Source of the DNA: Isoetes taiwanensis
Taxonomy: Eukaryota; Streptophyta; Lycopodiopsida; Isoetales; Isoetaceae
Assembly: GCA_021234155.1 (NCBI GenBank)
Contig: JAJEKV010000086.1
Coordinates: forward strand, 4,570,257-4,634,256
DNA length: 64,000 nucleotides
Direction of reading: 5' to 3'
A program made the translations under genes and the position numbers. The first letter of the stretch is position 1. Each line of letters begins with the position of its first letter. A model generated the notes under the pieces. That model did no database searches, was not told the origin of the DNA, and saw only the letters and a program-made list of their open reading frames with translations. Of this stretch, positions 20,693 through 33,100 are shown one piece after another.

Positions 20693-23088
20693 TTGTAAGA
20701 ACAAGGCATGGACATGATGGTGATCAATTTTTACATCACATATTATTGGGAGCAGCTCTTTTTTTGTGAATACTATTGGATTCCATAATCTAATTCAGCT
20801 TCTGAAGACTATTTGAAGACTTTTTCTCAAGGGTTGACGAGGTCAACTAAACTTTTTTTTGCTTCTTATCTAAGCTTTCACCACCATATTTTGGATACTT
20901 TGAGTTTAAAAAAGCTTTGCTTTATTTTAGGCATGCACTCTATTGGCTGCCTAGCCTAAACCTTTGTATGTTTTTCCTTAATTAATGAGAAAATATCCTC
21001 AAAACATTTGAATGGGTTGTTATAAAAAAAACATAGATTAAAGATAAAAAAATAATTACGTTAGCTCACTAATCTCGTTCCTTCAACCAAAAAAAAGAAA
21101 AAAATGCAGTGCTTGCTTACTATGGACATGGAATCTGCCACACATGGCTATGTAGAGATTGCATCAGGATTAGCAATATAAGTTCATTAAACAGCCTTTG
21201 CATTGCATGTAATAAAATGACTGCTACATGCTTTTGGGAATGCATAGAGAAAGTAAATGTAGCAGGTAGAAAGGAATTATCCTTAGAAACTGGAAGCTTT
21301 CTCTTAGAAGAGTTTCCGTTCTTTGACTTTCAATTGAAAACGTGTTTCTTAATTTGTTTAAAGGTGCAGGTCCATATTTCTTGTGCCATAAAATGCATTC
21401 ACTAATTTGGGAAGCCTAGGCAATGGAAACAATATTTATGAATTTATCTTTATTTTTGTTAATGTGTTTGCCAAAGTTGTGATTTTATGTATCGCATGTA
21501 TGTTTCTTCAACCAAGAAAGCTTGTCCACTAAATTGTGAGCATGGGTCAGTGGGAAGGAAATTTATGAATTTATTCTTAGTAAAGTCCTACGAAGTGGTG
21601 TTATATTGATGAGCCTAGATCAATGAATGAATGATTCATAGGGAAGCACAACAATAAATCCCAAATGTGGGAAAACAAAATCAAATGCCTCAGAACGAAT
21701 GGAGTATGTAACAAGTGATCCCTCAAGGGCTCAGGAATTTAAAGAACACTGCCAAAGGTAAAACCATCCCACAAGAGTTAGAAACTTATGTCTGGGTAAA
21801 AAAATCCGACCCTTTCAGGTTTTTGAGAAAACTCCCTAACAATAAATAATCGACTCGAAGAGCAATTATTGATGAAAAAGTACCCGAGGATACACCCACA
21901 CCCACCCACGAACAGTGTCAACTTGAAAGAACCCAACGACCCCAGTGACACGTCGCCCCAAACTATATGTCGAAATCCATCACCTCATCCCTCCAAACTG
22001 CAAAGAAAGAAAAAATCAACCATGTTAACCATCAGAGTGTTAGAGTTAGAAGAAAATGATCATTTACGAAGTGCTAACTTGAAGAAAATTCCAAATGGAA
22101 GATATATAAGCGATCGAATAAGATTTCGATGGCAAACACAAAGTTGAGAAAGAAGACCAAGGAAATTAGAATGTCAACAGGAAAACACGTCCAATGAGGA
22201 GAATTGGAAGCCACAAATCTACGCTGAGAATTAAGGAGACTCTGGAAGCCACAAAGCTACACCAAAAAGAAAAATTAGGCACATCCAATAGAAGAACCCC
22301 TTGGAGCCTACCTAGAAGCGATGAGTGCTATGCCAGAAGAGAGAATAAAAGCACGACCAATGGGAAAAGCTTAGGGGAATACTCCAGAAGAAAAGAGAGA
22401 ACTCTAAAGCTTCACAATGCTACGCCAAGAAAGAATATGAGAGGTGGCGAACCAAGTCCGCAATCCACAGCCAACAACAAAAGCTGAGCAACCACATGCA
22501 TATAGATCCTCCCTATGCAAGCAACATCGACCAAACACAATCAATCACCTAATGACCTCAAAAGAAAAAAGGGCGAGAAGGGAGGAAAACTGACACCAAG
22601 AAAAAAAAGATACAGCTCAAAGAACGTCGAGAGAGAGAACATAGTACATAGTATATGTAGGGAAAAAGGAGCCAAATGAGGTCTGAGCCAAAGAGGTTTT
22701 AATCAAAAAATAGACTTTTAGCCAGGTTTTTTCTAATTAAACTATTGTGTATAATGTCTAAGTAAATAAAAATAAATAAAGAGAAGATGCCGCATATTAA
22801 TTATAAAGGGAGAAGGGCCTTTTATTTATTTTTTCTCTGGTCACGAAGGATCCATGGCAAAGCACATGTTGGAGTGGGCGGCCTGCCTGACTTGGCTTGA
22901 AGCGAAATCATGGTTTTCCTTGCAAACATCTTATTGTTGAATTGACAGAGAAGATGGCAAATCAGGGTTTTCCTTGCAGCAGACGTCTTGGTGTTGAATC
23001 GGCAACGAAGGTTTGGTTCGAAAATAGTAGAGATTTTAAAGGTAGAAAAGCTAAGTCTACATTCAAAACAATGTGAAGGTAGGGCAGG
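20693..23088. other. no recognised gene
   Basis: A+T-rich DNA with short spurious frames. 20830-21060 has the look of an old retroelement 3' region (TTAATGAGAAAATATCC then an A-run). The stretch 21850-22490 has plus-strand frames rich in Lys, Arg and Ser without any domain I can name. Confidence 0.4.
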
Positions 23089-23766
23089 ATGGACTTCACT
23101 AGAGTGATAATGAAAGCGGCGGATACTGTTACAACATCCTTCATTTTGTGGCTACCAGATGGCCCTTACCTCAAAGACAGATGCGTCATACAAATTGGCG
23201 CAATGTCGACCGATCGTCGGGACGACCGCAAGGGAGTACCTAGATGCTTGTTTCCTTGGCAAGCTCTGGGACCCCATTGCTCTAGAGCAGGTCAAAATGG
23301 CCCATTACAAGGAGCACATCAACCCCGTGTTAGCCCGGGGCCCACAGCTCTACCTGCGTTCCCGCCTACCCCCTCAAAAAGCAGACTCATTGCCTCCATT
23401 CGCACAGTGCCCACCATCTTCTTCGATCGAGGCGGGCAGGTGGATTGGGGAGCCCCCGCCAGACAGGCGCTGTCGGTCTTTGTCAAGCGGGTGCCATTGA
23501 GGATGAGTCTCACACTTTCCGAGTTGCCCCGCTCGGGCTCGCCGGTCCGGGCCAGATCACGCCCTTTTAGTACGGCCGGACGTGCCCTTGCATTTGCTGA
23601 TGAACACACCGTCGATGCGTGCCTCGGGGTCATACATCCGGGAGGTACCGGACTGCGAGGTAACCTTTGCCCCCTTTGGTCAGTTCCGTGACTAGGCACT
23701 ACGGGGGTGGTGCATGACTGTATATATTGGGATGTTTCTGCATTTTATATGATTAGTACAGTTTGT
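23089..23766 (+). other. GC-rich segment with overlapping open frames, unidentified
   Basis: Frames of 113 to 200 codons are open on both strands because of base composition. The plus frame at 23159-23500 reads TTAREYLDACFLGKLWDP and YKEHINPVLARGPQLYL, which could be a real exon remnant, but I cannot assign it. The segment runs into the hairpin copy at 23767 and a retroelement 3' end, so it probably belongs to a retroelement. Confidence 0.35.
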
Positions 23767-23854
23767 CAGCAGGCTGATTGCTGCCACGGTTTTTCCCTCG
23801 AAAACCCTTCGGGGCGGGGGGTTTTTTAATCCGGGCAGTAATCCGCTTGCTGCG
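23767..23854 (+). repeat. conserved long-stem hairpin, copy 3
   Basis: CAGCAGGCTGATTGCTGCC pairs with GGGCAGTAATCCGCTTGCTG with two G-U pairs and one mismatch. The enclosed part (GGTTTTTCCCTCGAAAACCC, then GGGGTTTTTTAATCC) matches copies at 5534 and 50754, but the outer stem sequence differs while pairing is kept. Confidence 0.55.
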
Positions 23855-23876
23855 TTTTTGTATTGGGTCCCATAGA

Positions 23877-23933
23877 CCGATTGGTCTCCGTGGACGATAA
23901 AAGTACCTTCCTTCCTTCCTTCCTTCCTTTACA
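23877..23933 (+). repeat. retroelement 3' end with (TTCC)n tail
   Basis: GATTGGTCTCCGTGGACGAT, then AAAAGTA and TTCC repeats. Same 3' end as at 20636 and 46549 with a different microsatellite. Confidence 0.65.
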
Positions 23934-23978
23934 AAGTTTTCAAATAGTTTTTTTTTCTTCTAGGCATTATATTTTGTA

Positions 23979-24095
23979 TTGGGGAATGGAAGGGGGGAGC
24001 CCCTTTCCGGTTTGGAAGGGGGGCCCCCCGACCGGTGGCAGCCGGGAGGGGGTCCCTTCCAAACCGGAAAGGGGCGACCCCCTTCCATTCCCCAA
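23979..24095. repeat. foldback element, GC-rich
   Basis: Left arm TTGGGGAATGGAAGG and right arm CCTTCCATTCCCCAA, with an inner complementary pair CCCTTTCCGGTTTGGAAGGG and CCCTTCCAAACCGGAAAGGG. The complementarity continues outward with one bulge (ATTTTGT on the left). Probably a small foldback MITE. Confidence 0.7.
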
Positions 24096-25041
24096 CAAAA
24101 TGGAAGTTGGGAGCTGGATTCTTGTTTCTGCAAGAATCGAAGGAGATAGGCTTCGATTTCTGGTGGATTAAGCAGTAGCAGATAAAGGCTTCGATTAGGA
24201 TTAGGAAAGGCTTGAGATTTTTGTCCAAAAGGCTCTACCCAATTTGAAAAACAGGGGATTTTGAAGCTGCAAATGACTAAATCTGTATGATTCTTGGACT
24301 TTCTAAAGGATTGCAGAGCATTGGGCGCCGGATTAAGCAGTAGCAGTAGCAGTAGCGCCGGATTAAGCAGTAGCAGAGCTTCAAAATCTGGTTTGCCACT
24401 TCAAGTCAACCGATCATCTGTGATTCTGTGGATGCCCAAGTTTCTTTCTACATTATCTCTCTAATTCAACCTATGTACTCCTCTGTTAATTCTGCCCTGG
24501 CCGATTCGATTCAAGATGAATCCGGCATGAGGATTAGGAAGGCAGAGGGGTAATAGAAACGATGAAGCCAAAAGATTTTCATCCAAAAGGCTGAAGCCAA
24601 CTTGAGAAACAGGGGATTTTGAAGACAAGATGCTATTCTGCTGTCAACGAGCATCAGAAGCCAGCTGAAATGATGTGCGATAAGATTGAATCGTTCTCTA
24701 TAAGAAATATTAAAGATCGTCCCATTTTACCAGGGATTGAATTTGCTTGTCACGCAGATATGAAGCCTGCATGTAGGGATGAAGCAGAGTGCGCAGTAGC
24801 AGAGTGCCGGACTGTTCATCCGGTTTTGCCGGTTTCTTCTTACCGGATGAGCGGAAAGCTCGTCCCAACTTCCATTCCGCGGTGGAATTGTTGACACGTG
24901 GCACAACCAAAATGAATTCCAGCGACCAACTTCCATTTTGTATGCACATCTTATATCTGTCAAAATGCAGACAAGTGCGAGAAAAGCTTGGGCTGGACAG
25001 GTGCCTCATCCAAGAAGATTGCGCAGGACAATTAAGGAGTA
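24096..25041. other. no recognised gene
   Basis: Contains short CAGTAG repeats near 24335-24380 and the duplicated phrase GAAACAGGGGATTTTGAAG (24249 and 24606). The frame at 24619-24894 has no domain I know. Confidence 0.35.
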
Positions 25042-25186
25042 GATAACGCCCTGGGCCGAGGGTGTTACTGAAAAAAAAATTTGAGGGCCATCAAAATGGC
25101 GAGGGTGTGTGCGTAGCGCACGCCCGAGCCATTTTGATGGCCCGAAAATTTTTTTTGAAGTAACACCCGAGGGCCAGGGCGTTATC
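25042..25186. repeat. foldback MITE 1
   Basis: Terminal inverted repeats GATAACGCCCTGG and CCAGGGCGTTATC, and almost the entire 145 bp folds back (AGGGCCATCAAAATGGC against GCCATTTTGATGGCCC). The centre is GCGTAGCGCACGC. Confidence 0.8.
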
Positions 25187-25374
25187 GCCCTTAACACACT
25201 GCCCCGAGAGTTTTGGGCCATCCGATCATTATCAAAATTGATCTGGATCCGTCCATTTCATAACATCCTAGGGTGTTATGGAGTAGCAGTGTGTTATAGC
25301 TCCAGTAACACACTGATCAAGATTGATCTGAACCGTTGGATCACTATAAACTTGAGGGGCAGTGTGTTAAGGGC
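25187..25374. repeat. foldback MITE 2, directly abutting MITE 1
   Basis: Terminal inverted repeats GCCCTTAACACACTGCCCC and GGGGCAGTGTGTTAAGGGC, 19 of 19 bases, with further partial complementarity inside. It begins on the base after MITE 1 ends, so the two may be one nested or composite element. Confidence 0.8.
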
Positions 25375-26686
25375 ATGATAAAGTTGGTTTGGAGTTGGAA
25401 GCACCACCTATGGTGGAAGAGCAAGGAAGATCAGAGCATCCTCATCCTGTGGTCATATTCTGTCCATTGTAAAGTCCTTTCAATCCAATGCTAACTCTAG
25501 CAAAGAGGCTGCAGTGCATTGGATTTAACCTCACCTCCGTTATCATGAGGCAGCAATGGGCTTCACCATAGCCACTTATTCAAATGCAAAATTAGAGCTT
25601 GGTGTTGAATTGGCAGAGAAGGGAAGAGTTTGTTAGAAAGAGCCAAATGGTAGCCAATTTCAAGCGTTAATAAGCAAATTGTCAAGCGTTAATAAACAAG
25701 ATTGATTTGATTGAAGCAAGTCACAACGGCTAATCCTTTTATGATATGCATTATTTCTTGAGAAGAGATTGTGCTTTTTGCAACCCTAACATGCGTTCAT
25801 CTGGGTGACTTGCCTAACCCAGGCAAATTGTTGCAGGGGGCAATGTAATTCCTAGGCTAAGAGGTTTGTTTCATCCTAATAAGCTTGAACCTCACTGTGC
25901 CAATTGCAATACCTTGTCACAACCTTGTTCTGATGCAAAGTGGAATTGGCTGGATTTTGGGAGTTGATCTTATGGGGGCCGCATTTTGTCGGTTGCGTTT
26001 TGTATCCAAAAAAAAATTGTAAATTTTCGTTTTGATGTGTTATATGATCTATGTTGTATTTAATGTTTATTTATATTATTCATGACCTTAATGTTTTTTT
26101 ATTTTTAATTTTTTTCCCACACCAAAAAAGCACCACCTCCCATAACACACAAAAACAAAAATTTATTCCTAATGCTTCTTCATAGCAGTGCAGGTTGGAA
26201 GAAGGGTACAGAAGCGTCAAACCTGTTTCTAAATCTAGAATTATGACTATTTGATTCTTGCAATGAAACCGGTTTGTCTGGATTGTTTCTAAGCACCTTT
26301 CTTACTCCATTTCGTGACTCAAATCGATTTGCCCAAAAACTCGGGAGAATGAAAACATGCAAGAAGTATAAAGAACGGGCAAATCACAAACACAAGCAAA
26401 AATATTCCCAATCCCTGTGGAAGCAGCATGTCCAATCCCTATTATAATCACAGAGTCGCAACCAGATGCTAACCAAATTTGCTATGGAGATCAGAAAAGA
26501 TTGCTTACCAAAGAAGCCAGCCATAAAGCATGCATGAAAAAGAAAGAAGCTTGAGAGCCATACCCCTGATTATTCCCAAATTGCTTCAAAAACATGCTGA
26601 GAGCCATACCTTGCCAAGGATTGCTATAACAACATGCAAAAATTCAGCAGAGGAGTGCGAAACATGGTGGAAGACATCTGAAAATG
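25375..26686. other. no recognised gene
   Basis: Mostly A+T-rich sequence with no convincing open frame, splice pattern or named repeat. Confidence 0.4.
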
Positions 26687-26935
26687 CATGAACAGACCGC
26701 ATTATGGTGGATTCACCGGGGAAGAATTGAAAGATTGGATCAATGTAGAGCCATGGAAAAAGGATTGGAAAGGAAGATTGGATCAGTGTTAGAGTCGGAA
26801 CAAAGAATTAAAAAATGAGGATTGAAGCATGAACAGACCGCATTATGGGGGATTCACCGGGAAAGAATTGAAAGATTGGATCAAAGTAGAGTCATAGAAA
26901 AAGGATTGGAAAGGAAGATTGGATCATTGGGAAAA
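26687..26935. repeat. tandem duplication, unit 141 bp
   Basis: CATGAACAGACCGCATTATG begins at 26687 and again at 26828; the following 100 bases are nearly identical (GATTCACCGGG, AAGAATTGAAAGATTGGATC). Confidence 0.85.
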
Positions 26936-27606
26936 AGGATTGAAAAAGGAGGATTGAAGCAATGAGAATGGAAGAAGTGCTGCTGTGAGAAGACGCCGAT
27001 AACCGGTCCGGAATGGAGAAGAGCCTTATATAATGGCTCGTCCCTGCCCAGAATGACGATCCGATGGCTCAGATCAATGCGATCAGTATATTGATTACAT
27101 ACCTCTTGAAAACTATAGTCCATTGGCTAATCTTGAATGATGCCATCCTGGGTAGCCGCAGAGAAAAACTAGGATAATACTTCTGCCACAATTGTGAAGA
27201 GAAAGGGTGCTAAGGGGAAACCTTGCAGAATTCCTCTATCCACTACGAAAATATCAGATGGCTAGCCCTGAAAGAGCATTGAAGGGTAGAAAAGGAAAAG
27301 ACTGAAAAGCAATCCAAGATGTTAAAAAATTCCTTGTGTACATATATAAAATTTACAAGCATATTCCTTTGAGGCTGGGTCGACCTGGGATGGATGGGAT
27401 TTATGCAGGCAAATTGGATCAAACTGAAGCAGGCTCATGTTCTGGTTTAGTACGGGGTAAGCTTCATCTGAAGAGATAAAGTCTTGCAGTTCTGTGAAGT
27501 ATCTTGGATTTACTCTTACCCTTTCTTGCTGGCGGAAAGACAAAATGTGTATTAAGAACAGATCAGCCGAGCTAGGGATATGATGTAGGCAGGAAGATTA
27601 CACATC
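26936..27606. other. no recognised gene
   Basis: Minus-strand frames of 73 and 80 codons are present (27322-27543, 26881-27123) without any recognisable domain. Confidence 0.35.
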
Positions 27607-28168
27607 TTGCACCGGGCTTTTTGAGGGAGGAGTCTGGCGGCTGGGCATATTTTTTGTCTAGCCAGCTTCAATTGGATTGCCTACCCCGACAATGCAGCAT
27701 TTTATTTGATGCAATTCACAGAGGATTTATTTGAGTAAAGCTGAGAGACCAGAATCCATGAAGCGGTGGCAGCTTCAATGAGCAGAGTGACAGGCTGTTC
27801 TTCTTACACTGATTTGTTTCTTTATTTCACTTCTTTGTATCTAGGTAAGAGTAAAATGTGCAGTGACAGCTGGTGGTATAGCCGGTCTTCTATGCTACTT
27901 CAAAAGTAGTATACAGGTAGATTTGGTGGTAGTTGCCATGATTAACAAGATGGATGTGCTTATTTATCAAGGATGTATGGGCTCCTTGATGGGACAATGG
28001 AAGTGGAAGACTCCCTTACAGGGTGACCCTTTCAGTGGAGATTAGGAGCTAAGGGGCTATACAGAGCTTCTATATCCCGCACCTGGGCTTTTAGGGGAGG
28101 AGTCTGGCGGCTGGGCTTGTACTAAGCCTAGCCAGCTTTAGGCTATCTGTGACCCCGACAATGCAGCA
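27607..28168 (+). repeat. two copies of a 95-bp repeat
   Basis: GGAGTCTGGCGGCTGGGC, then CTAGCCAGCTT and CCCCGACAATGCAGCA, occur at about 27607-27700 and 28077-28168. The spacer has a 60-codon frame of unknown meaning. The pair may bracket an insertion or be parts of two retroelement ends. Confidence 0.7.
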
Positions 28169-28279
28169 CTCTACTATGCACCTCAGACACAACATTTTGA
28201 GAATCATGTTTCTTTAACCATTGTTAGCTATCTTATACTTCTTTTGTTTTTGTTGTTACTCATTTGAATAAGTTTCAGT

Positions 28280-28410
28280 TCATAGAGGATGAAGAGGTTG
28301 AGGTTACTCCTGTAGTAATCCTCTGTGAAGTTTGAAACATTGTACTCTGTACTTTTTATTATATAAAATATAAAAACTTCCTTTTCTCCAAAAAAAAAAA
28401 AAAAAAAAAA
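28280..28410 (+). repeat. retroelement 3' end with poly(A)
   Basis: TTGAGGTTACTCCTGTAGTAATCC followed by about 80 bases and a run of A. The same 3' end occurs in block A copies near 4675-4790 and 48775-48915. Confidence 0.6.
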
Positions 28411-29960
28411 TTACAAGCATAGAAGAAAGATTTGTATCTGTACTGGTTCCATTTGCGACAAGCCCTTTTAACACATGTTGTCTAGAAAAACCAACGCCAA
28501 AATGCTCCTTCAATTCTGAAATTACAAGATCTTATGGCTACATTTCTCTTCTGGCCATGTATGATGGACATCATAGCAATGGTACTTCATGTAAATATCT
28601 AGCATAATAACAGGGTTTTTTTCTTTTGTATTTTTATATGTTTTTTCATAAGGTTTTACCATGATTTGGTGGTCATATTGCATATGAGATACTAATCATA
28701 CTTCTAGAGTTCACTTAGCATTTCCATGCACTTTGCGCCATTGGTTTTTTTTTTCCCCTTCGCGATTGAATGTTCAGCAAAATACCTTTCAAGTGAAACA
28801 CATTGTATTTGAAGCCAAACAAAAAAGGGGGTAATAGATATGGAATCATCGAAAAAGAAATATTAGGACTTGTTTGCCGTTACTCAGTGGTGCGCGCACA
28901 GTAGATCGCTCCATTTTGCTAGCAGAGCATGGAGCTTGGTTAGTGCTTGCCAGAAGATGCAGGATCCTCTTAAATTTATCCCAACTCCTTATCTCAAAAA
29001 AAAACATGGCATTCGTCAAATCCTTCTACTTATCACCGAAATTGAAGTGTTAGGAAACCCAAAGGGCCGATTGCTTGTCTTTTTCTGTTCAAGGCCTGCG
29101 CTGCCAGATCCATAGCATGTCGACCTCATGGCAGCTGGGGAGCCAAAGCTGACCAGTAAAGTTCCCATGGTATTTACATATGAGAACCATGAACGGGAGT
29201 TCGATCTTGAAGTTATAAGTCCACAATGAATTTCTATACTCATTTGGAAATCATTAGCTTTTTTCTATGTGCCAGATATTCATGTGAAGGGTTTTTGTGA
29301 ATAAACACAAAATTCTCTGCTCCATGGCAGACCACTGGATTTGTTAGTCCAATTTATTATCCATGCAATGTTGGGCCTGCACATATTATTTCTTTGAGCA
29401 ACCACATTGCGATAATAAAGCATAGTCATTAATATCAATGGCCGCTGGTATGTTCCATTTTTTGCATCATGGTAGTGTCATCAGCTGGGGCTTAAGCAAG
29501 ATAATAGGAAGCAATATATGCAATCAATTATTCCTACATATTACTTTTTAGCTTATGTTCCCACATGCACAGAGACTTGCGAGGCATGAATTGAAGTATG
29601 ACGCCATCGATACTCATCATCACTCATGTACCTTGATACAATACTTATAACTCTCACTATTTGAAAGGGGAAGCAACAAGAACATGTCTTGAATAAGAAC
29701 AGGTCTTGAATACTTTGCAAAAAAGTATAGAGTGGATGCCATGTTTGCTAGTCATGTGCTGCTTATGAAGTTATAAAGATATTAGCAGGACAAAAACTAG
29801 GTTTTCTTCATGTATTTCAAAAGCATTGTTGATGTAACTCGGCTATTCTAGAATTGTATTATGTTTTGGGGCTCAAGGATTCACGCGCATTATTGTTTCA
29901 AATGTTCTTCCACAATTACAACTAATGTTTGTGATTCTTTCCGGCGGCCTTACTTTGGCT
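28411..29960. other. no recognised gene
   Basis: The 81-codon plus frame at 28870-29115 has no known motif. Nothing else is supported. Confidence 0.35.
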
Positions 29961-30194
29961 TTGCTCTTGGTCTAGTGGTAACACACTAGTTCCTTAGCAA
30001 TGTGGTCTCGAGTTCGAGACCGCCCAGAATCGCACTCGGTACTGTTGGGGGTCAAATCCTAACAGACGCAATGTAAGGTGGTTGGGGGCAGGGCCCAACC
30101 GAGCAATGTAGTGTGGTGTGTGGTCACATGTCCAGTTGGATGCTGCCTAGTGGCGTGACGTTAAAATACTATCTATCTATCTATCTATATATAT
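29961..30194 (+). mobile_element. tRNA-derived SINE
   Basis: Head with an RNA polymerase III A box (TGGTCTAGTGG, 29968-29978) and B box (GAGTTCGAGAC, 30010-30020), a body of about 130 bases, and a tail GTGACGTTAAAATA followed by a CTAT microsatellite. The tail matches the LINE-type 3' ends at 20636 and 46549 (GTGGACG-TTAAAA plus microsatellite), as expected for a SINE that borrows a LINE's reverse transcriptase. It does not fold into a full tRNA, so it is not a tRNA gene. Confidence 0.75.
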
Positions 30195-33100
30195 TCCAGA
30201 AAATGTGTTCAAAGATGTGCCTTTTATAAGCCTAAAATATCTGATATGTAAGATAATGACTTGAAGTATATTTATATTTCTTGGTAACCATGATTAATCT
30301 TTTATTTTTTGCAGCCTTTGTTCAAACTCATAGTTATGTTTTGTTCTCCTAAGAGGTGATGTACTCTTCACAGGCCAATTTTGTCATGGTTTTACGGATT
30401 GATTGAAAGCATTTATAGAGTTTGACTTCAATCCAGGTTAATAAAAACTTTATAAACGTTCCAATCATGCTGCCATATATTGGCAATACATGTATCGACA
30501 AATTATGTTGGCCTATGGTCATTACTTGTTATATCTCACATAGGGACGTTTCATTTCTTAAACAATGTTTTGACATATTTAGCATATGGAATTCTACTAC
30601 ATAGGGATGTTACAAGTAGTTTACATCATAAATGCATTTTCCTTAGCATTTTGCATGTAGGTTATCCACATTCTTTTCATCGATATCACAGGATTTTCTT
30701 TTGGATTCTCATTATAGTTATTATTTTCATCAATATTGTAGGGTTTTCTTTTGTATTCCAATGTGCAATATGGAGACCCTCACAATGCCTTAATTTTTTT
30801 GGCCTGCTGCTTATTATAAATATATATCATAAAATTTTTGGCAACAATACCTTAGGCATGAGCACCTATAGAGATGTACATAACATCCCATTGTAAGTTA
30901 ACACATATCATTACATCCAACAGTTTTGAATTAAAATCCCTCTGAAACCCTATTTGGTTTGGGTGCATATTAGTTATTTAATCATAGGTAAACGTTACAA
31001 GATGTACAAATCTCATCTAGCTGTGCAAGCACAAGACAATGCTCCCGAAGCACGAGCCTGAAGCATTATGTACTCACTCCAGCATAGGAGACTAATGATA
31101 AGAATTAATTTGGAGATACTGAATCCAAATATGGTCTCTGCCGAGAGCGAAGGAGATCCTGATACAATGTATCTAGCAAAGCATGATTTGCTGTTGCGGA
31201 CTGTGCCCCATTGTTTCGCAAAAGATTTGACTGCTGCGAGTGCATCCACTATGCCAGCCATCTCACGACGCCGGCTAAAGGCTACTGTCCAAATACCCTT
31301 GCAAGCTTCTTGCAAGGCTGCATCCTTCAAGAATTTTACATTCAAGTGAAAAGACATCCGCTCCAGGTGGCACTGCAGCAGAGGTTGATCTGAAAGGAAC
31401 TGTGGATGATGATCTGAAACTTAGTTGTCCCTAAGGCAGGACCGATCAAGACCTGGAAATGGCAAAACTACATTCGCATTCTAGTAAGCCCATGTTCATC
31501 ACCAGGTTTACCCTTTATCTACGTGATTCTTTTGCTTCTATAGTTCCATTACTCATATTATTGTTTTGGTTGATTCCTCGTTTTTTTCATTGCATTAGTT
31601 TGGTTGCTCTGTTTGAGTTGGTTATTTGAACCTCATGCTTCTTTTTTCCACTTATTCATGGTTGGCATCCATTACTTATTTGGTTTGTCTTTATCATACC
31701 TCATTGCTTCTAGTGTCCCATTTGTTCAATTTGCTATTAGTTACCTAGTTTCCTCCTTGATTCCTTACACTTCCTTGCCCTAGTTGCCCCATTGTTCTAT
31801 TGCCTTTGGCTCCACTACTTCTGCTTTATTCTTTATCCTTTTATCCTAGTTCATAAGGTATTTCCAGTTATCTCCTATATACCTTACGATCCCTCCTTTT
31901 AGTGCGCAAAGGATATGAGCAAAACTAAAGTCCAACGGGAAAGGAAATGGAAGAAACAATGATGCATTTGCTGCCAATGATAAATCACTCGAAATTGAAG
32001 ATGAAGAAGTGATGCATCTACTGGTGCCACGAATGATCAAGAACCTTGTTTGAAATTATCTTTGAACTCTATCTATTTGCAAGAGCCAGCTTGCATTACT
32101 CCTCCAAATTGCAGATTTAAGGCGTAAATGGAATTAAGTAATTCCACGATACAAGAGGAGGAGCGAGTGTCCCTTTATCACATTGGTCGAATAGTTAACA
32201 ACAAATGTAATGCTCTTTATTCACCTCATTCTAAATAATCAGCCAAAAGCATCTGAATGTTTAGTATGCTGCTTCTTCTAAGGTAATACTCAAAAAGATC
32301 TTCAACATGAGCATTTTTGGCTATTCATAGTACCCATACCGTGTTCTATAAGCAATCTTATGGATGTCCTCCTCGACTTAAAAAATTAACCTCATTTGAA
32401 TCAAGTGCCAAAACATAGCAAAAGATTGCAGAATAGTTGGGTCAAATGCTGATGTGGGTCTATAATCTATATGGGTCTATAATCTAGGGTCTTCTCAATC
32501 TTAGAAAATAAAATGATTACATGGTTGAACCTACAAAGTACAATACACAAAAGGTTCACATGAAAATACATCTGGCTTATTGCTGAAGCTTGGCCAAAGC
32601 TTGCAACCCAAGTAACATGCAAATAAGACATATAAAACACACATAGACAAAATCATGCCAAGGGAATCAAACCCCTTGGGCTTCGCTTCAAGCATACCAT
32701 GAGGCATGTCCTCCCCTTAAAGGGTTGGGGGCTATTCCCATGCAATAATGGGAGATGCAAAACAGTAAGGCAATATCATTCTGAAACAATGAATCATATA
32801 CAAAGAAAACAGAAAACATATCACTCCTTTTTTTCTAGATTTGTCTTACCAAATGTTTGGTTTTTATTTTGCAACCTGCCAACAGTGTGCAGCACAATCC
32901 ACATGCAGTTTTCCTCCCATATTTGAAGCACACACATGCAAGCAAAGAAGCAGTAGAGCAATGAAATATATTAAAACAAGAGACAACAAAAAGGGCAGCC
33001 AAGAAGCTCAAGACTGCCCCAAAGTCACACTCAGGTCCCCATCATGGCCTCCTTTCTCATGGCCAAGCCAACCAAAAGAACAAAAAGCAATTTATACAAA

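Noticed and set aside
25109-25378. 89-codon open frame
   Set aside because: It lies within the two foldback elements and reflects their inverted repeats.
29961-30030. tRNA gene
   Set aside because: A and B boxes are present but no cloverleaf with acceptor stem is formed, and a SINE body and tail follow.
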